Part shown: positions 18,101-25,239 of the stretch, piece after piece
How positions within the stretch are numbered: position 1 is the first letter of the stretch
How the letters are laid out: each line of letters opens with the position of its first letter
Origin: Gemmatimonadota bacterium
Lineage (GTDB): Bacteria > Gemmatimonadota > Gemmatimonadetes > Longimicrobiales > Gaopeijiaceae
Direction: 5' to 3'
NCBI GenBank assembly: GCA_022823145.1
Contig: JAJDXS010000028.1
Span: forward strand, 1-64,000
DNA length: 64,000 bases
Translations under genes and position numbers: made by a program
The notes under the pieces: generated by a model
What the model was told of the DNA's origin: nothing
Databases searched by the model: none
Seen by the model: only the letters and a program-made list of their open reading frames with translations

Positions 18101-18242
18101 CCGAAAGGGGGTTGACAGGAAGGGCGAGAGCAAGGACAAGAAGCGTCGCTCCTCCCCCGATTCCGCCACATGTGGTTTGTCCGCGGCCTTTCCGGGTTTC
18201 CCGGGACCGCTGTCGGTTGTAAGCGAACAGACGAGTTGACAT
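15162..18242 (-). CDS. SusC/RagA-type TonB-dependent outer-membrane receptor
   Basis: 1026 aa from ATG 18242, which has AAAGGAGGA nicely spaced upstream. A signal peptide is followed by a carboxypeptidase-like regulatory domain (TGTLTSGETGEPLSNVQVSI), then a plug with LIYVDGVRMPAGTFED, IDRIEIIKGPAASSLYG, DASAGVIQIFTKKG, then a beta-barrel ending in aromatic FSLNLRLNF. These receptors import glycans or peptides using TonB energy together with SusD. SusD and two plug-only lipoproteins follow in the same operon. No sigma or anti-sigma pair lies next to it, unlike many Bacteroidetes PULs. Substrate not deducible. Confidence 0.92.
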   Translation of the reverse strand: MSTRLFAYNRQRSRETRKGRGQTTCGGIGGGATLLVLALALPVNPLSAQSGTVTGTLTSGETGEPLSNVQVSIQGSGLGSVSNNQGRFLILEVPTGEHELVAQLIGFREERATVSVGAGESALVDLSMYPQAVELEGMVVTGTAIAAQKREVGNSISLVTSDELLYAGAINLEDALRGRALGVSVTGSSGTAGAGSDILLRGTNSVNGRNRPLIYVDGVRMPAGTFEDATGESQEHATFLGSIREEDIDRIEIIKGPAASSLYGTDASAGVIQIFTKKGAPGAPRWTMNVQQAVQRIGHVGPDIDPTGLRVNDCTRQFNHSLEEGYHFNRDESGALMSDPGCPASGTWLRDAHVQDYSMSVRGGSQEVTYFASGAYGITEGVIDPNESEDVNVRANFTFSGFENFQINLNNFYTRRDITWIPNGDNAEGLLFNVARGDQGETPDNDDSAVFDLTQDQVINHFNTSANIDWTPMDNMRHRLTFGLDYSNSHFVTQRPWLFWNNPRGTRTVDIENRRVITLDYASTYLHELTSDFTSTTSIGAQYNQNEHLGNRTDVEGFIGPGAKVLENAEDVTNYNEDRSATEGGGFFVQEQIGWRNRLFVNVGLRADTHSSFGREYTRDVRFTMYPKAQATYTLSDHDFWPSWWETFRLRGAYGESGEAPPASGSVTVFEASSLADENNLGFIIQNLANLSLGPERAEEYEGGFDASLFQGILALNGTYYKRRTFDGLIYVAPAPSNGVAESIPQNVGIWDSEGIEVGVDFLVFEGFTSRVSINANYQYNQTRMVDLGDPQFEEFSFNYLNRYRPDRPIPSLYGKKICNGDEMGALPTYTDDDNCILNGVEIQNHPDTFFYAPSRPPHEASVGVRATLFNDFILDVFGVAQMGHWLYDDMAQELAADGLWPACWPVNNAVKAGIEAEDPSLYSQYTAREIGQCWENESDNEDWMEPADYFRLQSASLSYRVPQEWLRGGVTGATVQLRATNLFTFTNFSGLYPDALIRPAQQTARGNGYILPPARQFSLNLRLNF

Positions 18243-18596
18243 CGTTCCTCCTTTGCGAATGGACGCGCCTGGGCGCTGCAATGGCCTTGTGTCAGCCATG
18301 GGGAAGGGCGTACGGATGTGGAGGGGAGTGGTTTCCGGTTCGAGGGCGCACGCCCCGCGACGAAGTGCGACCTTAACGGCCTGCCGTGAAGCCCCGTGCC
18401 CGGCCATGGATGCATCGTCCAGCTCCCTCTCGAGACGAGATTCGGCGGAACCCGGTCATTCGGACTTCCGGCGCGCACCCTGACGACGGGGCGAATCGAT
18501 CATTCTTCGTCCTCCACCCGGCCTCCCTCGCCGTCGCCCGGCTGCGGCCTCACCTCGGTACGGCATTGTATTGGTGCCGCGCGGCCTCCGCAAACT
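18243..18596 (-). promoter_or_regulatory. 354-bp leader/intergenic region upstream of susC, with candidate promoter
   Basis: No gene is supported here. On the minus strand TTTGCG (18594-18589) and TACAAT (18570-18565), 18 nt apart, form the only convincing -35/-10 pair. If used, the susC mRNA would carry a leader of about 315 nt. No strong hairpin or riboswitch motif was recognised by eye. A strong Shine-Dalgarno (AAAGGAGG) sits just before susC. Confidence 0.3.
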
Positions 18597-19841
18597 CTAC
18601 GACACCGGCCGCTGCCCCGGCCAGTCGCCGCGCTGCACCACGACCTTCCCGTCGCTGACGACCATCAGAACGTCCTGCACGACCGCGATGTCGTCGAGCG
18701 GGTTGTGCTCCAGTACGATCAGGTCGGCTTCGAGGCCCGGGGCGATTGCGCCCACCCGGCCCTCGAGGCCAAAGAGCTCGGCGGCGGTGGTCGTGGCGGA
18801 GCGCAGCGCTTCCAGCGGCGTCATTCCGATCCCGGCGAACTCGATCAGCTCGTGGGCGAGGGTGGTGGTGCTTTCCGGACCGTATCCGGTGTCGGTCGCG
18901 GCGACGATCTTCACACCCATCTCGTGGGCGTTGCGTGCCATCTCGCGGACACGGGGCAGCATGTGGCGTCCGCGGATGTTGAGGACGGCGTTGTCGTAGT
19001 CGCCGCCGGGGATGGTCAGGTCGCTGACGATCGCAATGGTGGGGACGAGGTAGGTCCCCATCTCGACCATGGTGGCCAGCGTCTCGGGGCTGATGTAGGT
19101 GCCATGCTCGATGCTGCGGACACCGGCCAGGACCGCGGCCCTGGCGCCGGCGTCCCCGTGGGCGTGGGCGGCGACCGGTATCCCTGCTCTGCGCGCTTCC
19201 TCCACGATCGTCCGCAGTTCGGCTTCCGAGTAGAACTGTCTGCGTGGGTCGGTGTCAGGCAGGCCGGCGCGCTCGGTGGCGTTTGTCTTCACGAAGTCAA
19301 CGCCGCGGGAAACGATCGCACGGGTCATGGCCCGAACGGCCTCTCCGCCCCGGACGTCCTGGCCATAGAGGTGGCCCAGCTCGGGGTGGTCCTGGAAGAA
19401 GGCCTCGGCGGCGGGTGGACGCACGTGGTATCCGGCGGCGAGGTATTGCGGGACTTCGAGGTGACCCGCGGCCTGGAGCTCGCGCATGCCGACGTCGACG
19501 TAGTGGGAGGTGCCCATGCTGCGCATGGTGGTCACGCCCTGGAGCAGCGCGCGTCTGGCGTCGGCGGCCGACGAGACATGGACGTGGGCGTCGAGCAGGC
19601 CGGGGGCAAGGTAGCGGCCCACGAGGTCGACGGTGGTCGCACTTTCGGGCACCTCGGCGGCGGCAATCACGGTGATGCGACCACCCTCGACGACGACCGT
19701 CGTGGGCTCCGAGACCGTGCCGTCGTTCACGTCCACGACGCGTGCGTTGGTGATGACGAGGTCCTGTGCCGCGGCATTTCCCGTGGCGATGGGGGTGAGC
19801 GCAATCGCAATCGCGAGGGCAGCCTGCCTGGCGGTCGTCAT
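18597..19841 (-). CDS. secreted amidohydrolase (imidazolonepropionase-like)
   Basis: 414 aa. Signal peptide MTTARQAALAIAIALTPIATGNAAAQ. All canonical metal-site elements are visible: LLDAHVHVSS (HxH), the segment carrying the usual bridging Lys (FVKTNATERAG), PVAAHAHGD, SIEHGTYIS and VAATDTGYG (Asp), then GLEADLIVLEHNPL. This is the subtype III metal-dependent amidohydrolase seen in cyclic dipeptidase/prolidase-like and imidazolonepropionase-like enzymes. It overlaps the preceding S9 peptidase gene by 4 bp, suggesting joint peptide processing outside the cytoplasm. The exact substrate is unknown. Confidence 0.85.
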   Translation of the reverse strand: MTTARQAALAIAIALTPIATGNAAAQDLVITNARVVDVNDGTVSEPTTVVVEGGRITVIAAAEVPESATTVDLVGRYLAPGLLDAHVHVSSAADARRALLQGVTTMRSMGTSHYVDVGMRELQAAGHLEVPQYLAAGYHVRPPAAEAFFQDHPELGHLYGQDVRGGEAVRAMTRAIVSRGVDFVKTNATERAGLPDTDPRRQFYSEAELRTIVEEARRAGIPVAAHAHGDAGARAAVLAGVRSIEHGTYISPETLATMVEMGTYLVPTIAIVSDLTIPGGDYDNAVLNIRGRHMLPRVREMARNAHEMGVKIVAATDTGYGPESTTTLAHELIEFAGIGMTPLEALRSATTTAAELFGLEGRVGAIAPGLEADLIVLEHNPLDDIAVVQDVLMVVSDGKVVVQRGDWPGQRPVS

Positions 19842-21769
19842 TCGTTTTCCCCTTTCAGCTTCCGGTCGAAGAATTCCTCGGCGCGCGTGTACATGTCGAT
19901 CCGAGCCGCCGGGCGCAGGCCGTGAGTCTCGCCCGGGTAGCTGCGGCTCTCGAAGACCTTTTCGTGGCGCTCCAGCTCGGCAACCGCGATCTCGAACTGC
20001 CGGTACGGCGCGCGCACGTCCAGCTCACCATGCATGATAAGCAGCGGCGTGTCGATGTTCTCTATGCGCGCGAGGGTGTTGCTCACGGCGTAGATCTCGG
20101 GCTGCTCCTCCGGCGACCCCGAATGCCCGGTCTTGATGAATATCCGGCCGATGCGGTCCGCGTTCGTGTAGGCGTCGCCGAAATCGTAGATCCCGGCCAT
20201 CGGAACCGCCGCGTCGAAAACGCCCGGCACCCGCGCGATCGCGGCCATGCTCGTGATGCCGCCGTAGCTGTAGCCGTAGATCCCGACCTTGCCGTTGGTG
20301 TAGTCCTGCGTGCGCAGGAAGACGCCGGCCGCCGCCGCGTCGCGCGCCTGTCCGTTGGCCCAATCGTTGATGCCGAGGTCCTGGAACTCGCGGCCGAAGC
20401 CGGAGCCGCCGCGGTAGTTCACCGCCAGCACCACGTAGCCCTTCGACGCCAGGTACTGTTCGAAGAGATTCTCGCCGTGAAGGTACGAGTTGGTCCCGCC
20501 GCCGTGCACCTGCACCAGGGCCGGGTGGCGCTCGCCCGGGGTGTGGTCCGGCGGCATGTACAGGAAGCCCTGGATGTAGAGGCCGTCGTAGCTGCGGAAC
20601 GAGATCTCGACCGGGTCGACCACGGTGTTCCACGTCGCCGCGAAATCGGTAAGGCGTTGGAGTGGGCCTCCGGCAGAGGGGATGAGGTCGACGTCGGAGC
20701 CGCGGGTCGGGGTGGCGCGGGTGAAGGCGAAGGTCTCCGCCCCGGCGGAGGATGAAATGGAGCCGAGTGATCCGCCCATGTTGGTCACGCGCGTGGCGAC
20801 CCCGCCCTGGGAGGGCACTGACCACAGGTCGAAGTCGCCGCGCTCGTGGTACGGGAAGTGGATCCGCTCGCCGTCGCCGGACCAGAAGATGCGCATGCGG
20901 TGCAGCCAGTCCGTGGCATGGATCTGCATGTCCACCGTGCGCTCGGTGCCCGCCGCCGGATCGAGGATGAAGATGTCGGCGAGGTCCTCGTACCAATACC
21001 CGTCCTTGTGCGTGCCGAGCAGCGCGATCTTCGTGCCGTCGGGCGACCACACGGGCTCGGTCGAGGCCATCAGGGTGCGCGAGACCTGGCGGGTGTCCAT
21101 GGTCTCGATGTCGACCACCCAAATGTCGTCGTGCCAGTAGTCGGCAGCGTTCGACACGTAGGCGATCCGGCGGCTGTCCGGCGCCCACGCCGGCGACCAA
21201 CGGAAGTCGTCGGGCGCGAAGGCGTCGAAGGTGACCTGGCGGGGATCGCCTGAACCGTCGGCGGGCACCACCCAGATGTCCTGGTAGCCGGAACGGCCCG
21301 AGTAGAAGGCGACCAGGCGACCATCTGGCGAGACGCGCGGCGCGCGCTCGTTGTCGTCGTCGTTGGTGAGGCGGGCCGATTCGCTGCTGCCGACCGCGAC
21401 GGTCCAGAGGTCGCCGCCGCGCCGGAAAACGATGCCGTCGCTGGACGGGAACCAGGACGGGGAGTTGCCGTCGCTCCAGAGGGTACCGGTGGTGGGCTCG
21501 CCGGGCACGGGCGCTTCGCCGGCATCGGTCTCCCGACCTGTCGGCACCAGGTAGATCCCAGACCCTTGAGGCCCCGTGGCCGACACCGCGACGTACCTCC
21601 CGTCGGGGCTGATCTCGCTGGCGCCGGCGCGGCCGCGGGGACCGAAGATGTTATCGAGGGTGAGGTCGAGAGGCTGGGTGGATCGGCCCGCCTGAGTGCC
21701 TTGATCCGGAGTGCACGCGAAGAACACGCAACACGTCAGAAAAATGCTGGCTGGTCCGGATTTGTTCAT
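19838..21769 (-). CDS. S9 prolyl-oligopeptidase family lipoprotein peptidase
   Basis: 643 aa from ATG 21769 (MNKSGPASIFLTC); a GTG five codons upstream is in frame. The N-terminal CCVFFACTPDQG looks like a lipoprotein signal. An N-terminal TolB-like propeller (about 40-380, SPDGRYVAV, SPDGRLVAFYSGR, SPDGTKIALLG) precedes an alpha/beta-hydrolase domain. The nucleophile is in GIYGYSYGGITSM, the Asp in MHGELDVRAPYRQ and the His in YPGETHGLRP. Such enzymes release dipeptides or cut after Pro in oligopeptides. It is the first gene of a pair with the amidohydrolase downstream (4-bp overlap). Its ATG shares one base with the stop of the upstream vapC. Confidence 0.88.
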   Translation of the reverse strand: MNKSGPASIFLTCCVFFACTPDQGTQAGRSTQPLDLTLDNIFGPRGRAGASEISPDGRYVAVSATGPQGSGIYLVPTGRETDAGEAPVPGEPTTGTLWSDGNSPSWFPSSDGIVFRRGGDLWTVAVGSSESARLTNDDDNERAPRVSPDGRLVAFYSGRSGYQDIWVVPADGSGDPRQVTFDAFAPDDFRWSPAWAPDSRRIAYVSNAADYWHDDIWVVDIETMDTRQVSRTLMASTEPVWSPDGTKIALLGTHKDGYWYEDLADIFILDPAAGTERTVDMQIHATDWLHRMRIFWSGDGERIHFPYHERGDFDLWSVPSQGGVATRVTNMGGSLGSISSSAGAETFAFTRATPTRGSDVDLIPSAGGPLQRLTDFAATWNTVVDPVEISFRSYDGLYIQGFLYMPPDHTPGERHPALVQVHGGGTNSYLHGENLFEQYLASKGYVVLAVNYRGGSGFGREFQDLGINDWANGQARDAAAAGVFLRTQDYTNGKVGIYGYSYGGITSMAAIARVPGVFDAAVPMAGIYDFGDAYTNADRIGRIFIKTGHSGSPEEQPEIYAVSNTLARIENIDTPLLIMHGELDVRAPYRQFEIAVAELERHEKVFESRSYPGETHGLRPAARIDMYTRAEEFFDRKLKGENE

Positions 21770-22191
21770 CACCGCTTCTCCCACGGATTGAGGACCGCGA
21801 TCTCGATCCCCTCGAAATCGCGGACGTTCCTGGTTACCACCGTCCCACCCCGTGCAGCCGCAATGGCGGCGATCTGGCAGTCGGCCTGCGAGATCGGTCT
21901 GCCGGACCGCCGTCGGGCGGCGGTGATCCCGGCATAGGCGTGCGCTGCCGATCGGTCGAACGGTAGCACGCGGTCTGCGAACATTCCGTTGAAAGCACGA
22001 TCGGCTGCGGCGGCCAGACCCTCTCGCCGTTGCCCTGGGGGCATGATGGCAATGCCGGTCAGAACCTCGGCCTGGGTCACCGCCGTAACGAACAAATCGC
22101 GCTCCAGTCGGTTGTCGAGCCAGTGCACGACCGAGGGATGCGGTCGCTCCTGCATGAATTCCGAGACGACGTTCGTGTCGAGAACGAACAT
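21769..22191 (-). CDS. PIN-domain toxin (FitB/VapC type)
   Basis: 140 aa. N-terminal MFVLDTNVVSEFMQERPHPSVVHWLD, then TAVTQAEVLTGI, SQADCQIAAIAAARGGTVVTRNVRDFEGI. These match FitB-like PIN nucleases with the acidic quartet in place (D5, E in QAEVL, D in QADCQ, D in VRDFEG). It follows its FitA-type antitoxin by 8 bp. The toxin should be an Mg2+-dependent RNase. The stop codon shares its first base with the ATG of the S9 peptidase, so weak read-through coupling is possible but probably accidental. Confidence 0.88.
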   Translation of the reverse strand: MFVLDTNVVSEFMQERPHPSVVHWLDNRLERDLFVTAVTQAEVLTGIAIMPPGQRREGLAAAADRAFNGMFADRVLPFDRSAAHAYAGITAARRRSGRPISQADCQIAAIAAARGGTVVTRNVRDFEGIEIAVLNPWEKR

Positions 22192-22199
22192 TTCACGCC

Positions 22200-22442
22200 T
22201 CAGCCGAAACGGGGAGGTTCACGCATCGGTTCCCGCGGGGGAATCTCCAACTCCACTCCCCTAAAGGGTTTGAACAACTCGTGGAGCTTCGTTCCAAGTC
22301 CCTTTTGCGAGGCTTCTTCCTCCACCGCCTCGCGCAGGATGACACGCGCCTCTTCCTCCATTGAACGACCGTTCGTCGCCGCTCGCACACGCAGCTTCGT
22401 TTTCACCTCGTCGGCAAGGTTGCGGATTGTGATGCTGGCCAT
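22200..22442 (-). CDS. FitA-type ribbon-helix-helix antitoxin
   Basis: 80 aa. The N-terminal MASITIRNLADEVKTKLRVRAATNGRSMEEEARVIL is the classic FitA RHH region. The C-terminal LHELFKPFRGVELEIPPREP is the toxin-binding tail. AGGGAGG lies before the ATG. FitAB complexes bind palindromes in their promoter, and a perfect 17-nt palindrome fills the -35/-10 spacer directly upstream. This is an intact toxin-antitoxin pair with the gene downstream. Confidence 0.88.
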   Translation of the reverse strand: MASITIRNLADEVKTKLRVRAATNGRSMEEEARVILREAVEEEASQKGLGTKLHELFKPFRGVELEIPPREPMREPPRFG

Positions 22443-22498
22443 CGCCGGCCTCCCTTCGGTCCCCTGCGTTTCACCCGGTCAGCTTTGGGTCAAGTAAG

Positions 22499-22527
22499 AT
22501 AGTATGATTGCATTGCAATCACGTCAA
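22499..22527 (-). promoter_or_regulatory. promoter and operator of the FitAB-type operon
   Basis: On the minus strand TTGACG (22527-22522) and TACTAT (22504-22499) are separated by exactly 17 nt. Those 17 nt (22505-22521) are themselves the perfect palindrome TGATTGCATTGCAATCA (8+1+8). Binding there would exclude RNA polymerase. The geometry strongly suggests autorepression by the RHH antitoxin. Confidence 0.65.
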
Positions 22528-22708
22528 CTCTTCTGGCGGCTCCCCGCGGCCTGGTTGGCAACCTCGCGTCGCCCCGGCTTGATCAGTCGGCTGACCCTGC
22601 GTAGAGTTGCTGTCGGTGCCGGCCTCGCGAGGCCGGTGTGTGAGTCTGCGGGGAAAGGCGGAACGGACCATGGCCCACCTGATCGGTCCAGGAGGATCGC
22701 AGGGGGGC

Positions 22709-22984
22709 ATGCGTGCGTTGGTGGGAATCGCCATCGCCCTTTCGGTGCTCGTCGCCACCACCGTCGAGGCTTCCCACATGCACACCGGATCCGACATGTC
22801 AGCCGTGTGCTCCGTGTGCGAGATCGGCCACCAGGGCGTGCCTGCATCCGCCGCAGACCCACCGGTCGTCGTCGGGGCGGGAGTGCTGCAAGCTCCCACA
22901 CTTCCCGGACACCAGCTGTTTGCCGGAATCGTCCATCTCTCCCCTCATCGCAGCCGCGCACCGCCGCTTCCCGTCTCTCTGTAG
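22709..22984 (+). CDS. small secreted His/Cys protein preceding the ABC operon
   Basis: 91 aa from ATG 22709. The leader MRALVGIAIALSVLVATTVEAS is a clear signal peptide. AGGAGG (22690-22695) lies 13 bases upstream and a G-run just before the ATG. An in-frame ATG at 22670 is also possible. The mature N-terminus has SHMHTGSDMSAVCSVCEIGH, a His-x-His plus CxxC set typical of metal-binding sites and of DUF2946-like proteins. The rest is Pro/Ala-rich with no domain. It ends 92 bp before the ABC ATPase gene on the same strand. A metal-related role for the transporter is a tempting but unproven inference. Confidence 0.5.
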   Translation: MRALVGIAIALSVLVATTVEASHMHTGSDMSAVCSVCEIGHQGVPASAADPPVVVGAGVLQAPTLPGHQLFAGIVHLSPHRSRAPPLPVSL

Positions 22985-23076
22985 CGATGAGCCCCTCTGC
23001 CGACCCGGGCGTCGGCGGAAGACCTGTCCATGGTTGCGCCGGTGACGGCGTACCCAACGCGAGAGATGGAAAACAC

Positions 23077-23817
23077 ATGCAGAACGGCGAATCGCGGGCG
23101 GGGCACGCACCCCTTCTCGAAGCCCGCGGACTCAGCAAGAACTACGGTGCCACCCGAGCCCTCGACACCCTCGACCTGGCCATAGCGCCAGGAGAGGTCT
23201 ACTGCCTCCTCGGCCCCAACGGCGCGGGGAAGACCACCACAATCAACCTCTTCCTCGGATTCGTGTCACCCTCGGGGGGCAAGGCCCTCGTCTCCGGCCT
23301 GGACGTGGCCACCCACGACCGCGAGACGAAGCAGCGGCTCGCCTATATCCCCGAGCAGGTGATGCTGTACCGCAATCTCAGCGGACTCGAGAACCTGGAG
23401 TACTTCGCCGCATTGGGCGGCAAGGGAGTGCTGGGTCGGGAACGGCTCACCGACATCCTGGTCGAAGCGGGCCTGGAGCGCGACGCGGTCAACCGCCGCG
23501 TATCCGAGTACTCCAAGGGCATGCGGCAAAAGGTCGGCATCGCGATTGCCATCGCCAAGGAAGCCGACGTCCTCCTGCTCGACGAGCCGACATCCGGGCT
23601 CGATCCCAAGGCCGCGAACGAGTTCTCGGCGCTGGTCGAGCGGCTCAGGAATCGCGGCGTCGCGGTGCTCATGGCGACCCACGATCTGTTTCGGGCGAAG
23701 GAGACCGGCACGCGTGTGGGCATCATGCGATACGGTCGCCTGGTGACGGAGTTGAGCACGGAGGAGATCGGTCACGCCGATCTCGAGCGCATCTACCTGG
23801 AACACATGCACGATTAG
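23077..23817 (+). CDS. ABC transporter ATP-binding protein
   Basis: 246 aa from ATG 23077; the longer in-frame ORF from 22504 lacks a supported start. Walker A LLGPNGAGKTTT (about residues 45-56), signature SEYSKGMRQK (about 142-151), Walker B DVLLLDEPT and the H-loop MATHD identify a NosF/GldA-type ATPase of ABC-2 transporters. The Q-loop position reads YIPEQVMLY. It is the only ATPase of an operon with four permeases; the first permease starts 9 bp after its stop. Energises export or lipid/complex assembly at the inner membrane. Confidence 0.92.
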   Translation: MQNGESRAGHAPLLEARGLSKNYGATRALDTLDLAIAPGEVYCLLGPNGAGKTTTINLFLGFVSPSGGKALVSGLDVATHDRETKQRLAYIPEQVMLYRNLSGLENLEYFAALGGKGVLGRERLTDILVEAGLERDAVNRRVSEYSKGMRQKVGIAIAIAKEADVLLLDEPTSGLDPKAANEFSALVERLRNRGVAVLMATHDLFRAKETGTRVGIMRYGRLVTELSTEEIGHADLERIYLEHMHD

Positions 23818-23826
23818 GAGACGGTC

Positions 23827-25239
23827 ATGATCAGGCATATCGTCCGCAAGGAGTTCACCGACGTGCTGCGGGACGGCCGCTTCCGCTGGTGCTCGGTTCT
23901 GGTGGGAGCGCTGCTGCTGGTCTCGCTGGGGCACGGGTGGGTCCAGGCGCGCAGTGCGCATGAGGAGCGCGCGGCTGCGCAGGCCACCGCCCGGGAGCAC
24001 TGGGAGACGCAGGGTGAGAAGAATCCCCATTCGGCGGCGCACTACGGGATCTACGCGTTCAAGCCCCGTCTGGCGCTGTCGTTTGTCGACGAGGGCGTGG
24101 ACCCGTACACCGGTACGTCGGTGTGGCTCGAGGCCCACCGGCAGAACGACTTCCTTCTGCGACCGGCCCAGGACGCGACGGCGGCGCAGCGCATCGGGGC
24201 ACTTACGGCGGCGCAGGTGCTGCAGCACCTTGTGCCGCTGCTCATCATCCTGCTGACCTTCGGCGCGCTGGCCGGTGAGCGGGAACGTGGCACACTGCGC
24301 CAGCTGCTGGCCTCCGGAATCGGCCGGCGCGATCTGGCCGCCGGCAAAGCGCTGGGCGTGGCGGGCGCACTGGGGTTGCTGCTGGTGCCGGCTGCCGTGG
24401 TGGGAGCGGCAGCGCTGGTCGTTGCGAGTCCCGGTCCGGCGGCATCGCCGCTGGCTCGGGGCACCGTCCTGGCCGGCGTCTATCTGGCGTATTTCACCGC
24501 CTTCCTGGCGCTGTCACTCGCCGTATCCGCATGGGCGCGCTCGGCGCGCACTGCCCTGGTCGTCCTGCTTGCCGTGTGGGTGGTGAACGGGCTCGTGGCG
24601 CCTCGCGTCGCGGTGGATCTGTCGAAATGGCTCCACCCGACGCCCTCCGCGTTGGAGTTTGCCCGTACCGTGGAGCAGGAGATGGCCAGCGGCGCAGGGG
24701 ACATCTCCCCTCCGGACCGGGACGCGTCGACCCAGCGTCTGCTCGCCGAATACGGAGTGGCGCGGGTCGAGGACCTGCCCATCAACGCAGTGGGCGTCTA
24801 CCTGCAGGAGAGCGAGGAGTTCGGCAACCGGATCTTCGACCGCAACTACGGTGCGCTGTGGGACACCTTCGAGCGCCAGAGCGTCGTGCACGAGACGGTT
24901 GCGCTGGCGGCGCCCCTGCTCGCGGTGCGCACGCTCTCGATGGGACTGGCCGGTACGGATGTCGAGCAGCACCGGCACTTCGCTGTCGCCGCCGAGACGT
25001 ACCGCCGCGACCTGATGCGGCAGATGAACGGCGACATGACCGAGAACTCCCTGACCGGGGACTTCACCTACACGGTCGGGGCCGAGGTGTGGGAGGCAGT
25101 TCCCCCGTTGCAGTACGCCGCCCCGACACTGGGTTGGGTGCTGGGCAACCGGGTCCTTTCACTCCTTGTTCTTGGAACGTGGCTCGTCGGAGCGATCATT
25201 GCCGCCGCAGTGCGGGTACGGCGCGCGGAGGTGGCGTAG
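23827..25239 (+). CDS. ABC-2 permease, DUF3526 type (A1)
   Basis: 470 aa. One N-terminal helix (about residues 20-38), a large soluble region (about 40-130) and then a cluster of helices. Hallmarks are PRLALSFVDEGVDPYTGTSVWLEAHRQNDFLLRP, GERERGTLRQLLASG and a second soluble loop before the final C-terminal helix. Its closest relative in the window is the third permease (26671-28119), which shares the GTSxxLEGHRQN-type and GERERGTLRxLLAxG blocks. The next permease starts directly at the stop codon. A partner of the single upstream ATPase. Substrate unknown. Confidence 0.85.
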   Translation: MIRHIVRKEFTDVLRDGRFRWCSVLVGALLLVSLGHGWVQARSAHEERAAAQATAREHWETQGEKNPHSAAHYGIYAFKPRLALSFVDEGVDPYTGTSVWLEAHRQNDFLLRPAQDATAAQRIGALTAAQVLQHLVPLLIILLTFGALAGERERGTLRQLLASGIGRRDLAAGKALGVAGALGLLLVPAAVVGAAALVVASPGPAASPLARGTVLAGVYLAYFTAFLALSLAVSAWARSARTALVVLLAVWVVNGLVAPRVAVDLSKWLHPTPSALEFARTVEQEMASGAGDISPPDRDASTQRLLAEYGVARVEDLPINAVGVYLQESEEFGNRIFDRNYGALWDTFERQSVVHETVALAAPLLAVRTLSMGLAGTDVEQHRHFAVAAETYRRDLMRQMNGDMTENSLTGDFTYTVGAEVWEAVPPLQYAAPTLGWVLGNRVLSLLVLGTWLVGAIIAAAVRVRRAEVA

